Shown here: in pieces, positions 34,001 through 47,136 of the stretch | Position numbering within the stretch: position 1 is the stretch's first letter | How the letters are laid out: each line of letters starts with the position of its first letter | Source: Aphelenchoides besseyi | Taxonomy: Eukaryota > Nematoda > Chromadorea > Rhabditida > Aphelenchoididae | Assembly (NCBI GenBank): GCA_024699855.1 | Contig: JAMPIQ010000002.1 | Coordinates: forward strand, 15,438,001 to 15,502,000 | Direction of reading: 5' to 3' | Length of the DNA stretch: 64,000 nucleotides | The notes under the pieces: model-generated | The model's database searches: none | Seen by the model: only the letters and a program-made list of their open reading frames with translations | Told to the model about the DNA's origin: nothing | Translations under genes and position numbers: made by a program

Positions 34001-37000
34001 TGGTACGCAGTCATTTACTGAAAACGTTTCTTGAATTTGTTTTCTCGATTCCCTTGAATTTTGACATTCAACTCAATTTCGTGTTTTCGCATTCAACCTG
34101 ATACTCATATCAAATTTCTGACCATACGATAAGATGCGCTCAATGCGGTTTGACTATCTAATTTATGCACTCTTGAATTTGTGATTCCCACGCGCCGCAA
34201 TTTGCCTTCTAATTGCTTATAAGCTCATGGTAAGGTTAATTATGAGCTAAAGGGTTTCCAGACATTGCGATCATAACTAAACTTGAACGACTGGCCAATT
34301 TGTTATCTGATTAATCTCCCAAGTATTCTCATTGGTCATTGGCCTCATCCCAATGTCTCCATAAGATCTCCAAATGGCATATTGAGTCTTGGTCTCTAGG
34401 CTCCCTCCCGCTCATTTGTTGACCGTTAGCTCATTTAACGAAATGGACGGAAATTTGAAGGTTTCAATTTTTGCGTTTCCGCTTAAAAATTTCCGCGCGC
34501 CTTTCCATTCTCATTCCCGGCCCATTTGGACGGTCGGACGAGCGGCCCGAAAACAATAAAAACCGGCTCAGAAAACGCGCGATCTCGTTCGACATTCACC
34601 ACGTTTCTTCTCGCCATTCGTCGTGGAGTCGGAAAGGTTCATTCGTCAAAGCCAACGAAGCCTCCGAAATTGCGCGTGAGTTTAATTTCGAAATTCTAAT
34701 TCCAAGCAAAAACGGCAATTTTCGAAATGGAGGGTGTTGAAAGAAGTGGTTGCGAGGATAATATTCAAAAGCACCAACCGTCTTCAATCTTGATTTCCAA
34801 TACGGTCGATGAAGCCAATGGTGGTTGTCCGGCATCGGTGACGGTAACGGTTACCGAATAGGACGAACGGCTTTCACGGTCTAACGGTTTAGCGACGGTA
34901 ATCTCGCCAGTCATATTGTTGATGCTGAATGGGAAATGAAAACAATTTGATAGGCAAACTCACGAAAAGTCTTTGGAATCCATTGTGAAGGTCAATTTCG
35001 AGTTGTGGCCACGATCATCATCTCGCGCCTTCACATGCAAAACCGTCGAATTGACCGATGCATTTTCCTTAACGTTCACCGAAATGAGCATGTCCTCGAA
35101 AACGGGAGCAGCGTTCGTATCCGATACAAAGATCGTGACGTTAACTGTTGACATTAAAGCGCCGTCGGATGCACTAATGATGAGGGTTATTCGTTCGTCC
35201 TGTCGACTAAACGGTTTTGCCAAACTAAGCACCGCACCAGCTTCTGCGCCCAAATTGATGAGTGCGAAAAGCGGACGATCGGAGTGTTCGATTCGATAAC
35301 TGATCTTCGGATCCAAATCCCGATCGGTTGCCCGCAACTCCAAGAGCTGTGTTCCGGGCGGTGTGTCTTCGCTCAATGTGAGTTCATAGTTTGATTGCGG
35401 AAACTCCGGTGAATTATCGTTCACATCGGAGACCCGAATCGTCAATTGAAGCTCGGAATGAAGAGGCGGATCTCCCAGATCACTTGCAATGACCTACAAA
35501 ATGAATAAACTATTGCATCGTAAGCTCAAACCTTCAGATTGTAATGATCGACTTTTTCACGATCAATCTCCGAGTTCACTTTTAAACTTCCGGTCAACTC
35601 ATCTATTACAAATACCGGGTCAGTAGTTGAATTTGAGTCCGTTGATTCCAGACGATAACGGACTTCTCCGTTTCGACCACTGTCTTCGTCAACAGCAAAT
35701 ATACGTCCGACTTCATGTCCCAACATAACACCTTCGGAAACCACAATTTCGTGAGCGTTGTTTCCCATCACAAAACTCGGTTTTTGATTCACATCTTTGA
35801 CATTGACCGTACAGTAAACCGTAGAAGATTGTGCCGGTTGACCGCCGTCTTTTGCTCGAATCAACAAAACGTAGGTTTGTCGTGGATCAGGCGAAGCTCG
35901 TAAAGTTAATGCTCCCGTGTCGTAGTCGACCGAAAACATCGCTCCAGTCGAAGACGTAACAATCGAGTAGTGAACGGCGCCATTCGCTCCGGAATCCTCA
36001 TCCGTTGCATGAACGTGGAGTAAAATTGTTGGAATTGAAACGTCCTCTAACACTGTGACATTATAAGAAGGTTCGTCGAAATGTGGAATACAGTCGTTGA
36101 CATCGCTTATCGTAATTTCCAACAGAGCACTGGACTCCATTGGAGGGTCGCCGAAGTCACGAGCAATTGCACGAATGCGAACAAACGAAATTGTTTCGCG
36201 ATCCAGCGCCGCACGTGTTTGAATCACACCAGAAGCCGAATTGATAGTGAAAAGATCGAGAACATCCGGTTCGCCTTCAAGTGAGTAAGCAATCTCGCCG
36301 TTCTTACCAACATCCAAATCACGAGCAAACACACTCAACACTGTGGTACCAATTGGAGCATCTTCGCGAATCTCGGCGTAATAAGCGGATTTCTCGAATA
36401 CCGGTGCGTTGTCTTGAACATCCAAAACATCCACGATTACAGTTGTTGTGGCCGAAATTTGCGGGTCCAAACGCTCGTAGGCACTCAATTTAAGTACATG
36501 ATGACTCAACGTCTCGCGATCTAACGGTTTGGCCAAACGAATCTCACCACTCAAGGTATCCAACGCAAACAAATTGGCGGATCTAAATACTCGAAAATAC
36601 AAACTTCTTTGATGTCCCTTCTTTTACCTTGCATCATCGGGAGCATTCATGGAGTAATAAAGCGGTTGATTGGAGGCATGAGAAGCATGTATTCGAACTA
36701 CAGAGGTGCGAATCGGAACGTCTTCTGACAGTTCGGTTACGTAGCGGTCCTGTTCGAAATGAATGGGCGAGTGTTTGGGATTTCGACGACGAACCCATCG
36801 TTTCGATCGTTTGTGAAGAGTGAAACGCTAAAAATGAACGTAACTACGCTATTTATCGTTTACAAACCTGATGTCCGATTCGTAAGATCGAATGTCGTTC
36901 AGCCGCTTGACCGGAGCATTTGTAACGATAGAAAACCGTCCAATCGCTTTGATAGAAACAAACTCGACGTTTCGCAAACGCCAACCCACTTTCCAGATCA

Positions 37001-37293
37001 AGGGATAGATCGTCGGAATCAAACTTGAAGAGTCGCGAACATTTCAACGATTGAGGCCAACGAATCACCGGCTGACCGGCGTGTACACACGGCGGATGAC
37101 TTTCCAGCAGTTCCAAACGAATGCCGTCTAACGGTCGTAAGCATGGTTGGCATACAAATTTGTCGTCGACTGTCGCAAACTTGAAAAGCCCACTGACTAA
37201 TGATGTTGTTGCAAAAAGAAGCCCAACGTATAGTAAAAGTTTAGTGTTGATTGAAACGTTTGATGGGGCATATAAGGATGTTTTGTTGTTCAT
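25080..37293 (-). CDS. fmi-1: Flamingo/Starry night/CELSR adhesion GPCR
   Basis: Twelve-kilobase minus-strand gene. The ATG at 37293 begins a signal peptide ([19 protein letters not shown]). Then come eight or so cadherin repeats (36.6-33.1 kb; motifs [33 protein letters not shown]) and the Flamingo box region (32.7-33.0; [11 protein letters not shown]). EGF repeats follow (32.2-31.85), then laminin G 1 (30.7-29.9), EGF, laminin G 2 (29.6-29.1; [17 protein letters not shown]), further EGF and a laminin-type EGF (28.9-28.7 and 27.7). A hormone-receptor motif domain comes next (27.57-27.4; [10 protein letters not shown]), then a GAIN region, a degenerate GPS, seven helices (26.5-25.6) and a cytoplasmic tail ending at TGA 25080-25082. 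The family controls planar polarity, axon guidance and fasciculation. Introns of 0.75-1.1 kb lie at 34.0-34.78 and 30.75-31.85 and one of 0.95 kb at 27.74-28.69, which holds another gene. The upstream in-frame extension to 37509 lacks signal-peptide character. Confidence 0.93.
27842..28580 (+). CDS. Nested gene with divergent GroES/Hsp10-like domain
   Basis: Two exons (27842-28258, 28305-28580) joined in phase 0 give about 230 aa, wholly inside a Flamingo intron on the opposite strand. Residues 1-139: a short N-terminus [10 protein letters not shown], a charged helix ([29 protein letters not shown]) and an Asn/Ser-rich linker. Residues 140-230 resemble chaperonin-10: [11 protein letters not shown] at the start, then [20 protein letters not shown] and a final [10 protein letters not shown]. 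These align in order with the Hsp10 pattern (DRVLV; VVAVG; VGDKVLLPEYGG; FRDxDILG). The mobile-loop GGI.LP motif is not recognisable, so a canonical co-chaperonin role is doubtful. The N-terminal extension is unusual for Hsp10 (about 100 aa). Domain assignment is by eye. Confidence 0.6.
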
Positions 37294-39970
37294 TGTTGTT
37301 TCAATTTGAATGTATGACTGAACACGAGCAGGTGTGCGGCACCGAAAAAGGCGGTAAGCTTGACGACGGCAAATCCAATTCCACGGCACTCGACTTGAGC
37401 GTTCATTCAGGTTAAGTAGCGCTGAAGCAATGGGCTCGAAATGGCGGTGGCGAACAATCGCGCTGCATCGGCCAATTGATGTCGTGCAGATTTGGAATCG
37501 AAGAAACAATGAACGTCTATTCGGATCGTCTTGTTATTGTAACTGAGTTGAAAATTGAATTCGCTAAAAGAGACATGAACATCAAACAATCATTCCAACC
37601 CTTCAAGACAGAGTTCAACCTCAAACTTTTCAATAAACGACGTTCACGCAACCGAAACGGAAATTAAAATCGAAAATGTTAGTCACGAACAAAGAAGTCA
37701 ACTGAAGAAGCTCAGGTTGTCGAAGATGTTTCGAAGACTGAAAGCTCAGTCAACATCCCCTGATTGTGCGACTTTAACGGGCGGACATTTGAGGTCCGTT
37801 TTTAATAAAAACGCCAAATGGGCGGAGTCTCGGCGCTGTTCCCGCCTGCGCTTGTCAACACGAGAGTGGACGTGTAGAATTCAATCCGCTCTCGTGTGTC
37901 CAAGAGAAAGGAGGGAGCTGACGAAATGGCGGTGCCACGATGTTGGTGCGTTTACCGCGCAATGACCACCGGCAAACTGAACGGCCTTCCGACTCACCCA
38001 ATCCCGAAGCTCAATTGTCACAGTGGCAAAAAGGGAAAAAGAAGGCAATGTAGGATGGGCGGTACAAGTCAACGAAGCGAAAGAACCAACGGATAGTAAT
38101 TAGCTGCTCTCGTTTAGAGCTCTCGTCTCATTAACCAAAACGGACGTTTTCCGAAGGCATGATGCACTTCTTAACACTGGCCATCGTGGCCTTTTAACTC
38201 TTATTTTTCAGAAGTTCTTAAATTTGAATCAACTCACAAGACTTAAAAACGCAATTCAAGGTCTTCAAATCATAATCGACTTTGAGTAACAAATTCTAAC
38301 GGTTAAGAAGTTTGTAGGCTATTGAGCACTGGCTGTACTCGTCTGTTAAGATTAAAAACCACGGGTTCCATTCCTCTTTTGCCACATCGTTCGAGACCGG
38401 TTTTATGGAACTTGGAAATGGAAATTGCGGTTGATTGTTTGGTTTAATGGTTTCGATAACAAGGTCCGTTCAACGAAATTGCAGCAGCGGTTTTTGGCAT
38501 CGAATATACGTGCAAATTTGACGGCTATGTAAATGAGCAAACTGTTGCAACGCTTCGGACGAATTCCCACAGGATCGGTGGGCAGTTGGCTGATAACAAC
38601 GAGTGTCGAGTTGAGTTAAAAATCAAATTGTTTTCAACGAATTTGCATGCCCATCGAAACGGCGCACCAGAAAACGGAATCGCGTTTCAACGTGGACACG
38701 CACGATGTCGAGGAGGGAAAATATCTCAATTACGTGTCCAAAATGACCGATTGGCTTCGTGCAATTGACGTTTTCGGCGTCGACCGAGTGGGCATTCCGA
38801 CGGCCAAAATTATCGTCGCCATTCATCGGCGAGAAATAATGAGCATGATGGTCAATTGGGGTCCACAACGTTTGGAGAGTGTTTTTGAGCATCGCGATTG
38901 TGCAACGTCGTTTGTTTTTGGCATCCACGAAAAAAGCGTCCACACGGGCGTCGGGACGATCGACGCGGACGCTAATTGTTCGACGGGAATGGACGACGAT
39001 CCTTCGCATGAATGAGTCTCTCGGCATCACTCAATGGGCATCATAATGACCATAACCTTTTATGCCATTAGGCGTCACACACAAAGGCGAATAATTAACT
39101 GGTTCAATGGAGAAAACTTTGTGTACGAAACGTGTGCTGTAAAGAGGCTTCCGAATCGGATTGTACGCAACGAAGAAGAATGTTCTGCTAACGCAGTTGT
39201 CACGAAGCGAATTTTGCACAACAAAGTGATTTATGTTTCTTCGTGATTTCCGGACGGTTTCTTCACGGTGATCAGTTTTCGTAATCGACGTTGGATCAAA
39301 GAACGAAAATGATCGGATCTCACGTGCGCAATCGGGAAGTTTGACGTCCGCCGACTTCGACGCACGCGCTTCGTACCCTTCGAACGTTTGTGCGGTCATT
39401 CTCCCTCTTCTTCAACAAGGTCGGTCTTCCGAACGGCGCACACGTACTTTCCGAATGTGTTTCCGTGTCCACGGTTTTCGATCGATCAGCGGAAGAGGAG
39501 CGCGGTTCGAGTGGAATGAGTGGCTTGAACTTCGCTGTTTAAAGCGGACGTTATGATGTGCAATCAATCATCGATCTTCGGCGCACACCGAGCGCGCTCA
39601 TAAGCCCAAAAAACTGCGGCGGTAATCGAAAAAATTAACACGCCAACCCCCTCTAACACAAAAACAATACGACGTCCGTGTGCGCAACACAATCAATCGA
39701 GAAATCAACTCCGATCACAAAACGATAGAGCGTCGTATCGATGAAAACCCTTCGGTTTGTGTGTGTGATAGCCGAGAAATGATTACCGCAACAACATCGG
39801 AAAGACGTCGTTTTTTCCGACGCCGCCAAAGTTCTCATGATCATCACGTTTCACGGAATCGGATGGTCGAGGATTCCGAGCGGACTTCTGACTATCGTCC
39901 AGATCCACTTGTCGTTTCAATCCTTGCTTTCTGATTGTTGTACTCATCGTTCGAATGCTTTAGATTTTGT
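37294..39970. other. Intergenic, divergent Flamingo / Bicaudal-C
   Basis: Largest gene-poor gap. A 122-codon plus-strand ORF (38647-39015; starts MPIETAHQKTESRF, contains EEGKYLNYVSKMTDWL) overlaps a 135-codon minus-strand ORF; neither has a recognisable domain. Non-coding first exons of both flanking neuronal/germline genes and their promoters are expected here. No RNA gene was recognised. Confidence 0.4.
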
Positions 39971-42661
39971 ATGCTGAACGAGTCGCTACGGTCGTTGAAT
40001 GGAAGCAATGTGTTCAATTTTGCGTTGAGTCAAATGGACGTTTTGGCGGATGGCCAATGCGAAGAGCGAGTACAAGTGGATCGGCGACGTCTGGAGCAAA
40101 TGATCACCGGAGTTCAAATCGACGAGGCGGGCAAATGGCTACCGAATGCACACGAGTTCTTCGATTCGGTATGTTACTTATCAAGCGACTTCGTGATTCG
40201 TGTAATCTTCAGATCGAAAAGCAGTCCGGTGCTCAAGTACATTGGCCATCACGTTTGAAAATTGGGGCCAAAACAAAGAAAGATCCGTTTGTAAAAGTGA
40301 TCGGTGAACCCGCAAATGTTCAAGCAGCCAAGGAACTCATTTCAGCGCTATTGAAAGTTAAGGTAAGTACCGGGAAGATGCGTTTGTTTGAGGCCTATGG
40401 ATTCGAACTTCTAATACTTAGTTTTCAGAAGGATCGTGTAACTTTGAAAATCGAAATATCTCACGCCAATCATTCGCATATCATTGGACGACGTGGCAAA
40501 AACACGCAGGACGTGATGCAAGCCACTCAATGTCACATTCATTTTCCCGATTCGAATAAGCATATGGACGCCGAAAAAAACAATCAGGTCTCGATTGCTG
40601 GACCGATTGCACAAGTCGAAAAAGCACGAATTCGACTGAGAGTAAGTGTAGAAGTTTGTTTTTGAATTAGAACGACATTCAGCAAATCTCTCCGATTGTT
40701 ATGACTTTAATCGCCACAGTAAACGAGAATCGTGCTGACGTTCAACGTTTGTGTTTGAATCAACCGGACGTGATGGTTTCAGTGAATCAATTGGCGAATG
40801 GACAAATTCAATGGACAATGAAGGCATCGGAACACAACGACCGAGCCATCTTCTTGATGGTTGAAAGGATTTGTGAAGCTGTTGGTATAAAAGTAGATCG
40901 ACGAATAAGTACTGGATAAAATTAAGAAGTTTATCTTTAGAATAGTGCCGACCACATTTGTCGTTCGAGTTTCGATATTCGCTCTGCGCTATTGAACAAT
41001 CCGCACGGAATGTACACGTTGAATACGATTCGTTGGATTGCTTTCCAAACAAACACTCAAATGCAGTTTTCGCCACAGGGTCAAAGTGTTGCAATTTTGG
41101 GTAGACCAAGGAACATCTTGCAAGCCAGACGATTCCTAATGGTAACTAACGACTTCCAGGATTCTTTATTCAGCATCTAATATTCCAGGGCCTACTACCG
41201 GTCTCACTTCAATTCGATCGGGTCAATGATCAACCGTTGGACAAGTCGATAATACGTGAATTAGAAGATGAATTCAATGTTCAAATTTGTGAAAAAATCA
41301 AACCGACATCTGCCACTTACAACAACGACACTACGTTTATAATTCGAACTTGCGAAGCGAATTTGAGTGCCGCTTATGTCGTACGAAAGCGGTTACTTTC
41401 GGAAGAGGCGATGACCGAGGTTCTGAGCGAATACACGTTTATGAGCGAGTTCTTAACGTAAATCTTAGCTCAATGTTATCTCTTGGATTGTTCGTTTTTT
41501 AGGATGATCAGAAACCGCGATCTTCAACTTACTCCACTGACGCCTCTTGCGCATTCATTTATGAACTCTCGAGCTTCCAATTATTCACCATCGAGCTCAT
41601 TTCGCGCAATCAAAAGCGGTGGATCGCCAGAGATAGCCGGTCGATCGCCGGATCCGGACGAATCGCCGATAGCCCACTCGTTGTTGGCCGGCGTTAAGAG
41701 TCTTAGCATGAATAAGGGGTGAGCGTTTGAATCAGCATCCCAGTTGTTAATCATGTTGCAGTGATTTGTGGAAAACTCCCGGGTTGGAAAGACAATTAAG
41801 CCGGGAACGAATGTCAACAAAATTGAATCAAACAGCTCAAGATTTTTCGGATGCTCAAGATCGTGACATAATTCCTTTTGAAGATCAAAAATCAACTCCG
41901 CAGTCTATTTATCGCTTCAGCAGCTCATTGCCTGCCGATTTGTTACGAGTGAAGTCGACCCGTGATCCATGGACTGAAGCAGGAAATGAAGGCAGTGTGT
42001 CAAAGAACACGAACAACTGGAAAGTCGAGGTGAGTAGTTGGATGTTCTCAGGCCAATGTGAACTCAACTTCAGACACCCGGCACTTTCGATTCGCATGTA
42101 AACACAAGCACTCCGCCGACAACAAAAGGATTAGCATCGGTACGCGAAGAAGAGGAGCTGAGCGACTACAATCAAAGCAACAGCTCGAACACTTCTTCAC
42201 CATTGAATAGAACCGGACGCTTTACATCTCAAATGCAAAATCGTAAACCGTGTATGTATTTCATGTTTTAACTTAATTACCGATAACTCTTTTCAGCTTT
42301 CACTTCATCGGCCAACTTCTTGGATACGGGACTTGGATCGGAGGCTCGTTGGGACGTGCGAACGTTCGTAGATCCGGGAATGGTTTTGGCTCAATTGAAT
42401 TGCAACGAATATCTTCCACGATTTCGCGAACAAGAAGTGAGTGTCGGACTTCGTTCAGTTCACAAGCTCATCTTCAGATTGACATGCAAGCCTTTCTGCT
42501 TCTTGACGAACAAAATCTCAAAGACATTGGGGTTTCAACGATGGGCGCGCGAAAGAAGATTTACAATGCAATCATGAGTAGAAGTTTCAATGTTATCTAC
42601 ATGCTAACCGATCAATTTAGAGCTACGCGAATCAGCACTCACATACGGTTATCATATCTGA
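39971..42661 (+). CDS. bcc-1: Bicaudal-C family RNA-binding protein (KH repeats + SAM)
   Basis: About ten exons; ATG 39971 is provisional (an additional 5' exon ending around 39914 is possible). RVQVDRRRLEQMI and HWPSRLKIGAKTKKDPFVKV mark the BICC1 N-terminal KH-like unit. The second KH has HANHSHIIGRRGKNTQDVM with an intact GRRG loop, and CHIHFPDSNK. A third KH-like unit (40.95-41.15) and a KH-like fold (GLLPVSLQFDRV, 41.19-41.46) follow, then a Ser/Pro-rich linker. A C-terminal SAM domain (42.37-42.57; LAQLNCNEYLPRFREQEIDM, NLKDIGVSTMGARKKIY) precedes the TGA at 42659-42661. BicC proteins repress and localise mRNAs (recruiting CCR4-NOT in flies) and polymerise through SAM. Alternating KH and KH-like order agrees with BICC1. 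Confidence 0.9.
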
Positions 42662-42961
42662 AAACAATCATAAGTGTCGAAGCAAACTCAACAAATCCTC
42701 GTGCTCTTGTGTAATTTATTTTAATAGATCAAATAAACTTTTATTCTCAACAGCTACTAAGAACTACTTTTGGCACTTGAACTCAATTTATCGACCATTT
42801 CGTTTACTTTTCGAGTGTAACTTTGTTTACACAAAAATTAGTAATTCCAACGCTATGCAAAGTTTTCTTGTCGTATAAAAGAGCTTCGATTTGCGTTTCG
42901 ATCGCAGTCTTCGGTTTTCCTTTGACTTTTTGCTCGTCAACTCTCCAGATCTTCTTGTGCA

Positions 42962-43379
42962 ATGGCCGCTCTTGCCGTCGATCCACCAGCTTGTCAAGTT
43001 CCAGCCGCCGGCGGAACTTCGACCCACCAGCTCAACAACAGCGGTGCCGCTCGTTTGGCGTTCAAGGTTTGTTTTTGTCCTCTGTCTTCTCATTTCTTTG
43101 TGATTCAGGTCAAGTCTTCGAACAACAACGAGTACCGTCTCAAGCCCGTTTTCGGATTTGTCGAACCTGGAGCTTCGGCACCATTGGAGATCACCCGTTT
43201 GGTGAGTTCGCTTATTTGCGATCTTGTTCATCACTCGTCCTTTCCAGAACGGTGCTCCAAAAGAAGACAAAATGGTGATCCAATACGCCGAGGTCGCCGC
43301 CGATGCAACCGATGCGCAAGCTCCGTTCAAAGCTGGACCGGCCGCCGGTGAGGTCGTTTTGCCAGTTACCGCTCAATGA
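42962..43379 (+). CDS. Small MSP-domain sperm protein (SSP type)
   Basis: Three exons (introns about 43 and 47 nt) from ATG 42962 to TGA 43377-43379, giving about 108 aa, close to the C. elegans SSP proteins. The MSP fold signatures are VDPPACQVPAAGGTSTHQL, ARLAFKVKSSNNNEYRLKP, FGFVEPGASAPLEITR and GAPKEDKMVIQYAEVAADAT, ending GEVVLPVTAQ. MSP-domain proteins of this class are made in spermatogenesis; true MSP polymerises to drive sperm crawling, while SSP function is unclear. The downstream AATAAA (43409) and the long repeat are shared with the pseudogene at 4103. Confidence 0.93.
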
Positions 43380-44700
43380 GCTCTTCTCTTTTTCTGTTGT
43401 CCTTGAGACCAATAAAACTGTTCTTTGGAGTTGGCTTGCTTTTTGTTAGGATGAATGAACTCATTTGCTGTCCAATGAAATCACTCGGTTGTTCATTTGA
43501 ATCTCATCGAATTCGCTTTGTGTTGTCGCTTAAGCACGAATAGAACCATCGATTTGTGTCTTCAATCCGTGAGTTCTTTACGTTTCCACTATGACTTGCT
43601 TTCATTGAAAGCCGATTGACAATCAAGAGCATTAAGGATTCACATACTTGAGATCAAAAGGTCATTTCCAAGCATCAAATCTAAAATGCAAAACTAACGA
43701 CAAAAATTGTTTTGACAACCGCGTCAGGAAAGCTACCACAAGTGATAACCACCAAGCAGTCGAAGGGAGAGCCTGGGGAAAACCCCTGGGGACGCTTTCA
43801 ACCGTGAACCCGAACACGGTCCCACCCGGAGATGGGTTATGCTAACTCTCGATCCAACACCCATAGCCTTGTTGAATCTTCGGTAAGAGACCCGAACTTC
43901 CGAAGAAGTCGAAGTCAGTACCTCCGCACAACCATTAGGCTATGAGCTGCTGGTGACTGCAGGTCAGAAAGCCGCTCATGATCCGGAGATTTCGACATAC
44001 ACTTCTCAGTGGACTGCAATTGATTCTGGACTTCAGTTGAGTGGTTGAGAGTACAACAACAAACTTTTAAGGATGTTCATGACTTGTATTCAAATTCGGT
44101 TTCCACCACAAGTGGACCGATTGATGCACAATTAACACTAATAATTGCAGTGGTATTCAGTAGTTGCTCCTGCAAATTATAGCGATTGAGATCAATTAGC
44201 AACGTTGTTATGGTCCAATTCACAAGACCTAGTTTTTAAGGTATTTTTTTCGATTTCAATTTCCTTTCTGATTAACTTCACCAGTCTAAACCATCTGGTT
44301 TTTACTTCCACCTACTCATTAACTTGTGTGCCAAACTAGAACTCCCTACCATCAGCAGGAAGAGCTGCACAAACTTTTGCAATTTTGGACGATTTTTGAC
44401 AGATTGTTCGGCTTTGGAGAGCTCTCATTTCTCTCTCAGTTATCCGATGGCTACAAGTTTAAGCACGTTGAATAGCCGGACTTATGGTCTTCCCATCAAT
44501 GTAATATGAGAACTCGTTGTTGCCAAAATCTCCGGGATACATCGATTGGCGTGATGGACGTGGCATACAAGGGAATGGGGGGTGTTGTGTGTTTTAGCTC
44601 TCTGGCTGATTCGATTCCACTGATATTCACAGGGTTTAGAGTTCAGTAGCGGTTGTTGTTCTTCAGTTAATCACACCTCTCTACAGTCACAAGTTCTCGA
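43380..44700. repeat. Long dispersed repeat, copy B (downstream of intact SSP gene)
   Basis: Collinear with 4297-5650. Includes the CCTGGGGAAAACCCCTGGGG block near 43775 and the distal segment 44335-44700, also present at 49848. Starts inside the SSP 3' UTR, so gene and repeat moved together. Confidence 0.85.
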
Positions 44701-47136
44701 GTTGTAGTGAATGAAAGTTCACAATTCGGATATTAACTTTCGAGCTAAAATCTTGATATTGACATCTTTGCTTGCTGTCATTTTAACTCACATATTTTAT
44801 GAATAAGAGTTCATGCAATTAACAGTTGTAGAGGCTAAATGTTATCATTGAATAATCAAAATCGGGCACTCGAATTCGAAGCTTCACACCGACATGAGAA
44901 CGTGAAAGGACAACAAACCAGAGATCTATAAGCAAATAAAAAAAGGTATGGACATCTACCTATGATCTTTGCGCTTGTCTACGGCGATGAACGTGAAATC
45001 TGTTGTTTAACTGGAATCCATTACAATTTCCTTGTGTACGATGATAATCTCGTTAAAGTGATGAAGAAAATAATCGATAATCCGACTTCAAAAAGCTTAT
45101 AAACTAAAAGAATAAAATTAAAATGATGTCCAATATGACTAGAATCGACCATCAATCTATAGACCAACTTCACATAAGAACGTGACCTGAACCAACAGCT
45201 CAGTTGTTGATGTCTTAGTAAATATGTTTGCTTTCTGAGGGACGCCGTCAATCTTCTCATTTGAATTCAAACTTCACTAACACCCGAGGGAAAGTCCGGA
45301 GATCAAAAAACAACCCGCAGATAGTAAATGGACTCGTGATCTTTTGTCTACAAAGAGCCGTCAACCGCCTTCCCTGTTCCCATCACCGTAGACTAATGCA
45401 TCTATGACTGCGGGTATCACCTTCTGCAGTCTCGATGGTTTCATTCGAACAGTATATAAACCATGGAAATGAGTTCAAACAGTCATTCTATCGCCTCATT
45501 CCTTCTCGTCCCATTCCTCTGCTCCCTTCTGTACAACCATACCTACTGCATTGAAATGCCAGTATAAAAAGGTAAGTGACTGCTTGTTTACTGACCTAAC
45601 CGGATGTTTTAGGCATTTTAAATGAATTATATCGAACACGCTTTAATTAAAGTCATCATTCTAAAACAACGAGGGCAATGAATAGAAGGCCGAAACTCTT
45701 AAAGGCGCTGTTCTTTGTCCGAGCGATAGGAACTGAGCCGAGATATTAAACAATCTACTTTGTATTCCTTGCACTGTATCCAACTGATTTCTTGTCTCTT
45801 TCACTTTCGTTTTGTTATTGCCATAAATTTCCATTTTTTATTTTGTCAAGAAAAGCAACAGCAATAGGGTTCGAGTGTTTATTGGACTTCCAATCGCCGA
45901 TTAAGTTTGTCAGATGTAGACACGTCGTTTACATTACCTTCAAAAAAAATCAGTGGTTTATGTCGTAAGTCTGATCCGCTATGATCAGTAACATCAAAGT
46001 TTCACGCTCAAAACTACGAACGTTCTGTTGGCTATAGTTTTAGCCGCTGTTGTTATCCGATGCTACGACACGAGCTATTTAATTGCTCGGAAAGAAAGGT
46101 TTTCGACTAAGTCCACGCAGTTGTTTGTGTGGACCTCGACTTTCGAGATCTTAGTTTTTTCGACGGGATCTTTGACTCAAACAATCAACACAACGACAAA
46201 CCATTGGATCTTTAAATCGCGTTGTGAGTTTTTGTTTTCAGGAATTGGCTTGTGCTATTGCTGCTGGACTGAGTAGCAAACCGTTGGAATTGGACACGAA
46301 TGTAGGATGTGGAGAAGTGAATGTTCTCTTCTTTCCCGTTCACTTGAACTCCATGTTATTATTTGTGTTTGTTGTTGCGAGATAAAAGTATTTGTTGAAA
46401 TAAGATCGCCAATCGAATGTTGGCAACTGATGTTGGCTGAATAATCTTGATTGACCTTATGCATCATAAATCTCCTTGTTGTCGAAAGCGTCCATGATTA
46501 GTCTTTTGAAGCTTTAAGAACGGAAACAATGTGCTGATTTGAAACGAATGTTTATCGATTTCTACAAACATTCTGTGGTCGAAAGAACGTCGAAACAATT
46601 CAATTCGATTACATTATAGAACCATATTTCTATGACCGCTAGATCGCATAGTTCAGACTTTTGTTTATACAGATAACAGCATTCAAAGTCACAGGCTACT
46701 GTATTGCATAATCAAACAGTTAACTTGACTTTTGGGTTATTGGGTTTTAAGACAAGCCGACCGAGATTGGTGATCGAACGATATTCGAGTTCATTGACCA
46801 TTCAAACGACCATATCAATGAACTTTCTGTAATCTTCATTTTTGGCAAGTATATGCCCATAAGCAAAAGACTGCGTGTTCTGTCAACTGAATAAGTGGAC
46901 TGGTAACTCAGTAGCCCCCATTGCCGTCCAGCGTATACAAAGCGGCAGAAGACAGCTGAACCACTATGCAATGACGGTTGTTTCTTTCTTTAGTCTCAAC
47001 TTCTGTTTCTTAGTATTGATGTAATCAGAAGTCTCGAGATCATTAATCGGGGTTTCGTTGATTATAAGGCAGAAATTGCGTGATTATCGTTATTTCTTTA
47101 ACTCTCAAATCATTTGATCAACAATAATATATTCAG
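44701..47136. other. Gene-poor stretch
   Basis: AT-rich and mostly open in no frame. An apparent TATA box and splice donor occur around 45452 and 45570. A hydrophobic ORF lies at 46070-46276 (TTAVVIRCYDTSYLI-like in one frame), for which no consistent exon chain could be built. No feature is called. Confidence 0.35.

Noticed and set aside
38623..39030. Overlapping 120-135 codon ORFs on both strands
   Set aside because: No domain, no splice context; overlapping open frames on both strands are common in this composition.
45286..45310. Sequence gagggaaagtccgg resembling the bacterial RNase P P4 motif
   Set aside because: The eukaryotic nuclear RNase P RNA does not use that string, no paired CR-V element was found nearby, and a 14-base match can be chance.
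45452..45575. TATA-like box followed by a 34-codon ORF with a hydrophobic stretch and a splice donor
   Set aside because: The ATG would lie only about 10 bp from the TATA box, upstream of any normal start site, and no acceptor exon continues it.
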